Positions 35,693 to 46,530 of a stretch of DNA of 64,000 nucleotides are shown here, piece after piece. The DNA is from Melanocharis versteri (taxonomy: Eukaryota > Chordata > Aves > Passeriformes > Melanocharitidae). The position numbers and the translations under genes were made by a program. The stretch spans positions 1,610,501 through 1,674,500 of the forward strand of contig VZTG01001880.1 of assembly GCA_013397845.1 (NCBI GenBank), read 5' to 3'. The notes beneath the pieces are model-generated. The model was given only the letters and a program-made list of their open reading frames with translations, searched no databases and was not told the origin of the DNA. Numbering within the stretch: position 1 is the first letter of the stretch; each line of letters starts with the position of its first letter.

Positions 35693-35740
35693 AAAAATCC
35701 CAACCAACCAAAAAAAAACCCCAAAACCCCAAATCCAAAC
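35693..35740. repeat. A/C-rich tract; G/T blocks in the AGPAT4 sense
   Basis: In the AGPAT4 sense this reads as GGGGTTTTGGGG, then a T run and GGTTGGTTGGG. It lies about 160-205 bases upstream of the acceptor of the EGTR exon. Confidence 0.65.
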
Positions 35741-37089
35741 AGTCATCCAATTTGCCATCCAGTCTGATTTTCAGCCTTTAGGCTTTAACATCTGCTCTTC
35801 TACTTGCCATCAGAATGACTTGATTTCTCTAAATGAGTCACTCCATCTCTGATGAGCTGTTAGAAAACACTCAAAACATACTCCGGTTGCAAATCTCTCT
35901 CTGATGGTGAAGTGTTCAAGTATCATGGCATCTAAAACTTGTTAAGTGTCTAAACCACATTTCTAGGAAATGCTTCAGTGCCCAGCTTGTTTGCCCTCCC
36001 TCCAACCAGCTTGCTTTCCCCATGGCACTCGAGGTCCATGGACATCTTCAGACAGTAACTTTGATGCCAATGAGAGAGCTGATAACAGATGTAAGGCAGC
36101 ACATGCAGGACAACTGAGAGCCTCATGCTCTTATGAACTATGCAGTGGAAGTGCTCAGACATGAGTAATTACAATCTTGCAACTGGCAGGCAGGAGAGAG
36201 CACACAGATCTTTGGAGATCTACCACTTGCTCACCTGCTTTCTGCCAAGCATGAATGCAAATTAACACATCAGAGAACACTGCCAAATCACACAAAGTCC
36301 TCATAACCCACAGCAAAAATATAGCCAAAAAAGAGAGAGATTGAAGAAACTAGCCAAGCAGCCAGCTTCAGTCCTAGCTCATCCAAGAGTGCTTTTACTC
36401 ATGTATTGCAAGCATAATGTTACTCAGATTGATGAGACATAGAGAAACTGATGGGAAAACCTCTCTAGTTCACTTAGCACACTTTGCCTGTCTACCTTCC
36501 AAGGTGCTATTGTTGTGCCTTTTGACATGATGTCATTATACAAAAGCAAATTAAAACTCCACACTGCAATAACCCCAGGTGGACATAAACAATTACGTCC
36601 CTTGCACAGGTATAGCTCCTTTTTAGCAATCCCTCTACAGGAGGGTGGTGGCTTCTGCTCACTGATTAGAGTTGAACTGCCTACGTGTATAGAACAGTCA
36701 CAGAGCACAGGCAAATCTCAGGAAGAGAAACTGAAACTAAAACCCCAGAATCACTCCTTTGCTAGACAGCCTCCTGCCTGGAAGGCACTTAAACATCGAA
36801 GCTCAGAGATTAGTTTTGATCACTTAGCACTCATTTAAATCAATGACAATTAAAAAAAGAAATTTATTTCAGAGCATGAGAAATGCAGCATATACACCTT
36901 CACGAGGAAACAGCAATAGTTTCTGTAGATCCTGGGGAGGCTGCTTAAGATACCACTTCTTTAACTGAATTGCACTCTTGCCATCACTAGCTCAGAAGAA
37001 CTACAATTTTTATGATTTCTGAGAAGAGAAAAAATTCAAAAGCTTTTCATTCTCAGATAAGGAAATGCCAGGCAAGGTGAATACTAAAA

Positions 37090-37335
37090 AATTGTGGTGA
37101 TGTGTCGCTGGTACGGACACGGCTCAGAGAAAAGAGAGAACTGAACTCCCCGAGGGGCTCAATAGNAAAAGTGACACTAATCCTCTCCCTGGAACACAGT
37201 CGATGGCTCCAACGGGCCACTTCTCATACCAGGTGGCTTCCGCTTCCACTGGACCATGTCTGACCAAACACCTTCACAGGAATGGAAGAATCACCGGGAA
37301 GGAGAAAAGACCAGTATGGACTCTGCAATCTAAGG
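37090..37335. repeat. Unclassified CpG-bearing segment, probably an old transposable element
   Basis: Richer in CpG and GC than its intron (for example GTCGCTGGTACGGACACGG, CTCCCCGAGGGGCTC, GATGGCTCCAACGGGCCAC). The texture resembles a decayed LTR or other interspersed repeat, but I cannot assign it to a family. It includes the single N of the window at 37,166. The edges are approximate. Confidence 0.35.
37166..37166. other. Ambiguous base (N)
   Basis: The only non-ACGT base in the window. It marks an unresolved assembly position inside the unclassified segment. Confidence 0.99.
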
Positions 37336-37718
37336 TGAGGGGGGAGCTTAGGTAAAGAATATAGCTGATGTGCTTCAATACAACATTGTCACAATGCATC
37401 TGTTTCACAGCCACGAACCCCTGCATCTACCCCTATCCAGTGCCTGTAATTACAGAACTCCAAAATTTACAGAGTGGATCACAGTGCAGGTACTTTTGAT
37501 GTAATATCTGTACGGCTCCATACTACAGAGAAGGAAACAGAGAAGTACATGGCAAATTCCAGAGAAAATTCAATTGAGAGCATTCTTCTGATACTCCCAA
37601 GGAAGTTAAGGAATCAAAAGTCTCAGGAACAACCTGGTAAGCATCACGTATTGCCTGCACCTCTCATTCCTGCCGAGCACTCCAGCACCTCACACTCCAT
37701 TTGTTAGTCATCACTCAC

Positions 37719-37880
37719 CCAAAAGTTTTCAGGGTAGTCCCGGAGATTCAGCAACTTCCGTACGACTGTTTTCCGATCTTCCTCCCACTTGCGCTTGCAG
37801 AAGACTATCTCTAGGAAATACCACATCCAGCCAATGATAGGCATGTAGGAGAGCTCCTTCTTTGCAAGCACTTTGGAACT
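37719..37880 (-). CDS. AGPAT4: AGPAT4 exon: KKELSYMPIIGWMW segment
   Basis: Fifty-four codons in phase 0, SSKVLAKKELSYMPIIGWMW, then YFLEIVFCKRKWEEDRKTV and on to LRDYPENFW. The acceptor is TGTCTTGCAG and the donor TTTTGG/GTGAGT. It covers the second acyltransferase block, including the RKWEEDRKT stretch, and a membrane-associated hydrophobic segment. Confidence 0.96.
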
Positions 37881-39824
37881 CTGCAAGACAGAAATCAAAG
37901 CAAGTAAAACAGAGTTAAACCACTTTAGAGTTCACTGTGGGTACGACACTTGCACAGTTAGACACTAACATATTGATTCGTATTGACCAGACCCAGTTTT
38001 AACACCAGTGTAAAAGCAAAACAAAGAAAAAATAAGTTTCTCTCCTATGACAGAACAGTCAAATCTAATCTCAGGTATCTGCATGGAAGACTTCTAGAAT
38101 TAAATATATACGAGAGTGTATATCTCTATCCTACCCAAACACTGAAACCCAAAAGAGAAGCCAAATTCCTTCAAACATGGAGGGATCCATGTAAACGACC
38201 CAAGCCCTATCAATCAAAATCCTTAATTCGACCAGATCCTGGCAGTGGCAGCTCAAGTTCCTTTAAGATACCTTGAAGCTATAGCTCTCCCTAAAGCTGG
38301 AGCATCTCAACACAGAAAAAAAAATAAAAAAAGAAGCAAAAAAAGGAGAAGCAGAGTCACAGAGCCATTGCAGTGTAACATTCTGATGCTATGCACAAAC
38401 GGTTTACCAACAGAAGAAACCTTAAACAGTAGAAACAACAGCAGCAACAAGAATACTTAATTTGTGTTTAGTTTTGTTTATGAAAGGGCAGAAATATGGT
38501 AGCAAATTTCTCTTCAAGGCATGCTTCTGGAATAGAAAAAAAACCGCACAGTCCAGTTTCTGACCATGATATTACTATAAGCTAGCCCATCAAAATGCTC
38601 TACAGATGGATTGCACAACATAGCATTTGACTAGAAATTACTTATTGGTAGAAGTTACCATCAACAGAAAATATTCATTTATATTTTTTCAATCATTCTT
38701 GTTCATTTGGCTGCTACAGGAAGAGACTTGACCTAATTCTTTATCTCAGCTCATTTTTTTCATCTGCTCTCCTTCCTTGAGAAGGAAAATACCTTAAATA
38801 ATTAAGCTATCTAAAAGCTCACAAGACTGGAAGGCAAGTGCACATCACACAGCTTCACCAGCAACTGTTACACAGAAGCAGAACGGAGGATGACAGACAG
38901 TTCCATTTCTAAGAATGCAGGAACCATCTCTATCAAATGATTTAATGCTTTGTTACAAAAGTGCTCCCTCTTGAGCATTTGAGAATTTTGTAATTTCAGT
39001 GACGAGCTCAGATCAGGACTCCAAACCCACTGCTCCCCTGAGAAGCAGCCGCAGTAATTTCAGTTTCAAGCCATGTTGTACATTAGTCCCCATTACATGA
39101 CAGCAGCAACACTGAGCTCAGCCTCCTCTTCCAGCTCCCCAAACTGGGCACAGAGAAACAGGCTCTCCTTTTACCACTTTCCTGCACAATGAGGGCAACA
39201 GCAGCCCTGTCACCACCACCCCCCTGGCAAAAGAGAAGAAACCTCAACATGTTCTTGAAGTTTATTTCCAGTAAGTGTTCAGTATCGTAAGAACTACCAT
39301 AAAACTAATCTAAGTGTACTCTGCACAGAGTGCACAAGGCCTCCAGAGCACAGTGTCAGAACAGACAATGTAATAGGCCTCCTGTAGACTTTAAAATGTA
39401 GGAATTATAGTCCAAAAAGCTAACTAAAATGACTATTCCATCGTACCTATTTTCTAATGCTTTACATATTTTAAGAGGAGCATGAGTTACAAAAGAGGCA
39501 GGAGAGAAGTTGCCACTGCTTTCCCAGACCCCACTCAGTGAAACCAAGAAACGATGCTGTGAGCTAAGGTGTTCTGTAGCACAGGTATAACCACGAAAGC
39601 AGAACAGGTGTCTGAACTCTTCCCCAGGGCACATCCTTATTCTTTACTGTGCCCATGCATTTTTAAAATTTAAAAGCGCTCTTTTAGACTCGTGTGAGTA
39701 TGACTCCTTAGATGCACATAAAAATAAACTAAATCACCTCATACTGTTTTATGCACCCATCTGTTCTAGGAGTAGAAGGAAGCCTAACAACAGAACTAAT
39801 TAGAGAAAGGAAACTCCTCAGTGC

Positions 39825-40513
39825 ATTATGCTGGCAAGGCTGTTCTTGTGAGGGAGGAATACATTAGGCCTCCCTGTACAGATCGGGGAATGGGAGGCTG
39901 GAAAGCAGTGTTGCAGGAAGGGACCTGGGAGTCCTGGTCGATGGCAAGCTGAACACGAGTCAGCAGTGCCCTGGCAGCCAGGAGGGCCAACCCTGTCCTG
40001 GGGTGCATCAGGCACAGCATCGCCAGCCGGGCAAGGGAGGGGATTGTCCTGCTCTGCTCTGGGGTGGCCTCACCTCGAGTGCTGGGGACAGTTTTGGGTG
40101 CCAAAATAGAAGACATTAAACTACTAGAGAGTGTCCAAAGGAGGACCACGAGGATGGCAAAGAGCCTTGAGGGGAAACCTCACTGCAGTTACAACTTCCT
40201 CATGAGTGGGAGAGGAGGGGCAGGCACTGATCTCTTCTCTGTGGTGACCACTGACAGGACCCGAGGGAATGGCCTGAAGTTGTGTCAGGGTGGTTTAGGC
40301 TGGATACTAGGAAAAGGTTCTTCACCTGGAGGGCACTGGAACAGGCTTCCCAGGGAAGTGGTCACAGCACCAGCCTGACAGAGTTCAAGAACCCTCTGGA
40401 CAATGTTCTTGGGCACCCGGTGTGATTCCTGGGTATGGTGCTGTGCAGGGCCAGGAGTTGGACTCGATCCTCGTGGGTCCCTTCCAACTCTGCATGTTCT
40501 GTGACTCTGTGAT
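39825..40513 (+). repeat. CR1 LINE 3' end (sense on + strand)
   Basis: Sense-strand CR1 blocks in order: CTGGTCGATGGCAAGCTGAA, CAGCAGTGCCCTGGCAGCCA, GGGGTGCATCAGGCACAGCA, GAGAGTGTCCAAAGGAGGAC, TGATCTCTTCTCTGTGGTGA, GGAACAGGCTTCCCAGGGAA, and the tail GGAGTTGGACTCGAT, CCCTTCCAACTC, TTCTGTGACTCTGTGAT. It is another subfamily than the copy near 10.5 kb. Relative to the consensus I recall, some tens of bases are missing near 40,178. The 5' edge is uncertain. Confidence 0.93.
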
Positions 40514-43283
40514 CCCTCTTACAATATCTAGAGCTGTTCCGTTTCAGTCATCTACCCATGCACAGCTCCTGTGAAAATACCTGGGGGGGAAAACGCAACT
40601 CTAGTTGACTTCAGCCACTACCTTTTACTTTACTAAAGTGCTTTGGTAAATATGTGACAGTTACCTCTAAACTTCAAATTCAGCTTGTTCAACAGAAAAA
40701 TAATCATTAAAAAGTGCTGATTTATTCCACATAAGCTGCCTTCTTGAAGGAAGTCAAACATTTTCAGTGTTCAGAACGGTGTAATTTCAACAGATATTTA
40801 ATGAAATTACTGCTGGACAGGGACAACTTATCTACAATACTAACATTTTAATCCAAGTTAATTTATTTTGGCTAAGTTTGTTCAAATGAAATACTCATGA
40901 AACTCTCCTTTCGTGAATGACTACACCAACATCACCCTAAAGAAAGTATTTTTACAAGCTTGCTTTAGTGCATTTGCCCAACTATGCTGTCAAAGAAAGA
41001 AAATCTTGATTCTACATGTCCAGCCTCAGTTATTCAACACCTCTTGTGTAAAGAACACAACAAACAGCATGAAATCAACATGCAAGCTGAAAATGTCCAA
41101 CAAAATTTGTTCCCCAGTTTTAAAACAAGTTCATCATAGCTGCAAACCATCAGCAACAGCCATCTGCCTCGTAAGTTATTTGCTCTGCAGGCTGCCTTCA
41201 GCACTGACATACTTTCAACGATTCCGACTACTCTACTTTTGAAATATATCACTCCTTCATATTATTCTCTCTGGGGCATCATGATGGCAAGGTATGTTTC
41301 TCTAGTCCCTCAAAGCCATCATTCCAGAAATTTAGTTAGGCTCCTAATTCCTCATGCTTCGTATTGAATGAAACTTCTCCATGTTGGAAAGGTAACACAG
41401 ACTTATCTCTAGCAAGCCTGATTTTGTCCCTTTACCACTTCAAATCTAGTTTAAAAATCTATTAATATATTAAAATGCACAAACAAACTACTGTGTCCAC
41501 ACCCCTATTAGTCTCATACGATAATATAAAAAAGTATCTTCTCACACCTACATTTAAGGCCACACTCAGCTTTTCAAACAGCAAGCGTCAACATAAGCAA
41601 CTCTTAAATAAAATTACATTTCCTGACATATGGAACAGGTAGTTAAGGTTAAAACCAGCAGGTTTAGCTTTAAAGCACACACACAATTTTTGCCAATATT
41701 GATGTCCTAATCTCAGACAAATGGTTATTAAAATTACTAAAAAAGCTATTTTATTGCTGCTTCATCAGACCAAGCAACAAAGCAGTGAATGCAGGCAGGG
41801 AGCATATTAAAGTGCTGTTGGTAAGAATCCTGAGTAACACCTCCCTCCTCAGAACTTGCCCATGTCCTGATTTTAAGTTCTGGTGTCCAGTGGGTCTTTT
41901 TTCAAGAGGATGGTTAGCAACACACTTTAAAGAAACTAAATGCTACTAATGCATTTCAGTGGGGACACAGTTGCCAGTCTGTCCTCACTAATAAAGTAAA
42001 TCCTAGGACTGGAATGTGACAGACAGGAAAAGGGAAGGACACAGCAGAGAGCAGGGACCTGTCACCAAGACCACATTTCTATTTACACAAGAGGGCAACA
42101 CACAGACACCAGAGCCAGCATCCTATCCAGCCACTGCATCAGCATGGGGTGGAAAAGCAGAGCATCCACAACACAATCCACACATCCCCTGTGCCAGGAG
42201 GAGGCAGGATTCAGCTGTCCCCATGGACATCCATGCTGCCCATGGCAGCACAATGCCGACTGAACATCAAGGAGCCCTGCACACTCTCCCCCCTGCACAC
42301 AACACTGAGGTCTGGCAGCACGAGGAGGTGGGTACGTGTGGCTGATGGGTGCCAAGGACTGAAAACAAAACAGGAAGAATCCTTCATAAAAACCCCACAA
42401 GTGGCATACAGATGTAAGTGACTGATAGTTTGGGCTGACTGTGGGTTTTCCTGAAATCTCTGATGACTTTTAATTTTTGTGAAGTTTGCTTCCTTTTTCT
42501 ATTTTCCAACAACAACTGACAAAATCATATAAGTTTTCGGGCTGCAGTTACACATCCGTAATTCCAGCTGCACAGAATCCAACTACACCTAGCAAGATTC
42601 TCAGTAGCTACAGAACTTGCATGAGTAAAAGCGAGCATAGCATCGCTTCTTCATGTGATTTTCGTCTTCTCCACTACAAATGAACAGATCTCTGGCTCCT
42701 ACTCAGTGCTGTCAACCCAGTGCTTCCTTGAGTTTTCAATGGGTGCTCCAAAAGTACCATACTGAAGAAAAAAACCTAAAAGTAAAATAAATGTTAGAAT
42801 TCTAATTTTTTCCCCTCTTCTCCACACATATTTCTCAAATTCTTAGCACTTTATTTGGTTCTTTTTGCTAAATTTTCTTCCAGAGCCAGTAAAAAACCTT
42901 CATGAAAGCAGAGAACCTCATGCCATACAAACGCAAGATCTGAGTCCTTAGAACACCACTCAGGTTCACGAACCTAAAAATAGGCAAAAGACTATGCCAC
43001 TCCCACACCATCTCCCAAAACCAGCAAAACAAGAACCCCTAAACTAACACTGATAAATCAAAACCACCCTGCCAGAGCTTTAGTGATGATGGCAATTTGG
43101 CTATAAGGAGAAAGCCAGTTGAGGAGGAGATAAAAGAAGGAGCACACAAACACACAGACTGAATGTCTCAACTAAGACCAAGAAGGGCAGTTTTCAAAAG
43201 GGAAAGACTTTTTTTTTTTAGGAACCAAAGGGGCAAGACAGATTTATGGATGTTTAATATTGTTTTCAAATAAGCAAAAACAA

Positions 43284-43813
43284 TGTCTGGATTTCAGCTG
43301 GAATAGAGCTAATTTTCTACCTAGTAGCTGTGTTTTGGGTTTAGGATGAGAATAACGTTGATAACGCATGGATGTTTCAGCTGTTGCTAAGCAGTGTTTA
43401 CACTACATCAAGGACTCTCTGGCTTCTCACCACCCTGCCAGAGAGCAGACGGGGGGACACAAGGAGCTGGGAAGAGACACAGCAGGACAGCTGACTCAAA
43501 CTAGCCAAAGGGATATTCCACACCATACGATGTTATGTTCAGTATATAAACTGGGGGGAAAGATGGCTGGGGGCTGCTGCTCAGGAGCTGGACTGTGGTG
43601 AACAACTCCCTTGTGGATCATTGTTTTATACACTCTGATTGTTTTATCACCATCATCATTATCATTATTTTTTCCCCTTTCTTTTCTGTCCTATTAAACT
43701 GTACCTCAACACCCAAATTCCACCCCTCTCCCACTGATTCTCTCCCCCACACCACGGGGGAGTAAGCAAGTGTCTGTGTGGTGTTTAGCTGCCTGGATGG
43801 TTAAACCACGACA
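43284..43813 (+). mobile_element. Solo LTR of an avian ERVL-type endogenous retrovirus
   Basis: The block order matches a common avian LTR as I recall it: TTTCAGCTGGAATAGAGCTAA at the start, CAAGGACTCTCTGGCTTCTCA, CAAAGGGATATTCCA, a TATATAAA box at 43,543, ATTAAA at 43,693, GATTCTCTCCCCCA, and the end GGTTAAACCACGACA. No internal retroviral sequence flanks it, so it is a solo LTR. It runs antisense to AGPAT4. The class assignment is from memory. Confidence 0.75.
43543..43550 (+). promoter_or_regulatory. TATA box of the solo LTR
   Basis: TATATAAA followed by CTGGGGGG, at the expected place in the LTR, downstream of the CCATACGATGTTATG block. Activity is unknown. Confidence 0.55.
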
Positions 43814-46360
43814 ACTAAGCAAAAAATGACAACATTTAAGGGCTTCATTAAAGAAATGTTCAAGCTGTAAAATCCTGAGAGTTTGAACACGTGCTTGTGA
43901 CACTCTTAAGAGCATTACCGCTGTCTGCCAGAGCTGCAGGGCACAGCTGGATGTCACAACAAAGCCATTCTGTCTGCCTGCTGCAGCCAAGCACAGCCAG
44001 TTCCAACTCCTTTGGCTCTAAGCTGTCTTCACCTTCTCCCTCTTCCCCCTCCCCAGTCATCTCTCCTTTCTTCACTGGATTAGTTAAGGCAGAAAAGAGA
44101 CAGAAAGAGAATCTAAAACATTGCAAAAGAGGGCACACAAGCATCACAACAGACGCAGGAGACTGCATGTGCAATATTTCCTTTTCAGCAGTAGTGGACA
44201 TGAGATCAGCTGAGTAAGGTGTTGGCTGATACCCAAAGTTTGCACAGAAACTTCACGGAGTATTCAATTAAACATCACTAAACATAAACACCCATTGGCT
44301 CAAAAAGTCACTAAGCTACAAAACACTGGAGGCTGCGACACCTTAAAAAGCTCTCTGTACCCTTGCCTGTTTCCTGTAACTCTTTTCCTAAACATCAGCC
44401 CTCAACATAATGGTTCTTACGTTCCTGTCTGCGCTGCCACACCATGCCCTGAAACTTTGCACGGTGGAAACTCACGAAGACAGCACAAGTCAAACCAACC
44501 TACACTCCCCATCACTGCACAATCACCTGACCTTGCACTGCCCCAAAACAGGTACCAGTATACCAACACAGACAATCCAATCAGGAAAATGACTGTTTGG
44601 CATTTTCCATTCTTCATGTTTTTTTTTCATATGGCTTAAGAAGAACTTGGGCTGGTTGCCCCAAGAGGGGAATGCACTGCTTTGTTGAGTAAAGACATCT
44701 ATGCAAATGAGAGCACATGGAAACTATTTCTTCCGGGAACAGTTTCTGGGAAGTAAAACCACAGTACATTACTCAGGACTGAAATAGTTTCGTGTTGGTT
44801 TTGGGGTTGTTGTTTGAGTTTTTTGTTTATTTGCTTTTGTTTTGTTGGTGAAAAATGAAAAAGCAAAAAAACAACCAATATATATCAGTTCCTAAAATAA
44901 TCCTAAGATTAGCATAAATACAAACTGAGTAATAAATGCAAGCAGCCAAAAAAAGGAAAAAATATTTTCAGTCAGTGCAGCACAGTAATTTCAACAGTTG
45001 TTTCTATGATGTGGTTTCCTCATGTGTAGGGAACAACATAAAAAACTAAAACAGAATCCCGATTAACTTGCAAAACTATATAAAAAAGATGCAACTAGCG
45101 AGATTCAATCCAACCACACAGCAACAATGTAAAACAAGGTATTTTTGACCTTGCAGGCCCCTATTACCTTGTACAGAAACAATCCTTCCATTTTCTACAT
45201 TGGTGTTTTTGGAAGAAGCACCTGACCCTCAAAAACACAGCTTTATTTAGAGAACTGAGGCCATCTGGCTTACAAAATTACACAGACTATACTACAGCAC
45301 CACTGTTTTTTGCACTTTTATCTGCCTGCTAGGAACAGGTTTCCCTACATCCCCTACTGTTCCATGCCATCCTCCAGTTCTGTGCTCAAGTCCAACAGCC
45401 ATTCTGGTTACATGAAGAGCCTGTAATGCTTAGGTTCACTTTCCACCACTTTTAAGGCCCCTTTTTATGTTTCTGTTAAAGAGACTGCCACTACTGTAAT
45501 TTGAAAGCGAGTGGAGTGGTGCCTGTATGTCCAGAAAATGCAAAGAGTTCAAAGGAAAGGCCACAAAAAAGTCAAGAGGTTCACACAATCCAAGGTCAGG
45601 ACTTTTGACAGTGGCCAGTATCAAAGCTAGAAGGATGCTGCAGAACACTGCCAAAATGAGTCATTAGTCTTCTTTCTTATAAGGAAGGAACCCTTATCTA
45701 AATCCTTTATAGACAGAGAATATTGTCACCACCACAGAATGAATTCAGGCTGATTTAGGCAGGGGCTTGAATTATCCCCATGATCTGACAGGGGAAACAA
45801 AAAAGCAAGCCTGAAAACAAACGCACATGAACTCCTAGCTTAATGTAGCAGTGTATTCAACCATGAATAACCCATTCCTCCCCCACCTCCTACTGCTTTA
45901 ACTGGTCACTGCTTTCACTTAAGATGGCTGCTCTTTCATTCTGAGAGAGGCAGACTACATCATTCAAACTCTAGCTGTGGATTTGTAAGACTACCCTGGT
46001 AAAAGCAAACAAATTCTATAATTTACTGGGAAAGAATCACAGGATAGCTCATCCTTCTACAGCACAATGAACCGCAGTAGTTACTTAGTAAGCACACAGG
46101 GAGAAATAACCGTAATGATCTCCAGGTCAAGGAAATATCTCCTTCATCAGCTTTAACTGCAATGCTTTTAAAATTTCTGTGGTTTCCAGAGCCATCCTGT
46201 CTCCACATACTTGCACTGCACTGCTTTAGGTTCACCTCTAATTCTGGACAGCAGCTGGGTGACATTCGAGCACAGATCTGTTAATTCAAAAACACAGTTA
46301 ACTTATTTTGGGCTTTTTTTCACAGCCAATGAGATTTATCTTAAATACTAAGTAACTCAC

Positions 46361-46530
46361 CCCCAAAACCCCAAATCTCTCACAAAAGTTCCAACCACAG
46401 AGAAAGTCAATTTCAAAGTTGTGATTAAGGATTACGATGGCATTCTCCTTCCCGTACTTGTGGTAACTCTCTGGGTCAGTGTAAAGGGTGCAATCGGTGC
46501 CTGACCACCATTCCAGCAACATCACCATCT
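46361..46530 (-). CDS. AGPAT4: AGPAT4 exon: HX4D catalytic motif
   Basis: After AG, which completes a codon (probably Gln) begun in the upstream exon, 56 codons read MVMLLEWWSGTDCTLYTDPE to NFCERFGVLG. NHNFEID is the HX4D catalytic motif, with His and Asp both present. The acceptor is TTTGTTTCAG and the donor GGG/GTGAGT. The exon could begin two bases later at a second AG; phase with the unseen exon would decide. Confidence 0.95.

Larger units (their letters stand above)
35536..37718 (-). other. AGPAT4 intron (2.2 kb)
   Basis: Phase 0 intron, GTGAGT donor. It holds a second A/C-rich tract at 35,693-35,740 and an unclassified CpG-bearing segment with an ambiguous base near 37.1-37.3 kb. Confidence 0.85.
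37881..46360 (-). other. AGPAT4 intron (8.5 kb) with a CR1 and a solo LTR
   Basis: Phase 0 intron with GTGAGT donor. It holds a + strand CR1 at about 39.8-40.5 kb and a + strand solo LTR at about 43.3-43.8 kb. The remainder is AT-rich with no recognised feature. Confidence 0.85.

Noticed and set aside
36840..37700. Short open frames next to the RKWEEDRKT exon
   Set aside because: They match neither AGPAT4 nor any family I know and are not conserved-looking; the real exon on the - strand begins at 37,719.
39826..40378. Open frames on both strands near 40 kb
   Set aside because: They lie in a CR1 copy that carries an internal deletion, so they are not host genes.
44701..44708. ATGCAAAT octamer
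   Set aside because: A single 8-base match with no promoter context; expected by chance in 64 kb.
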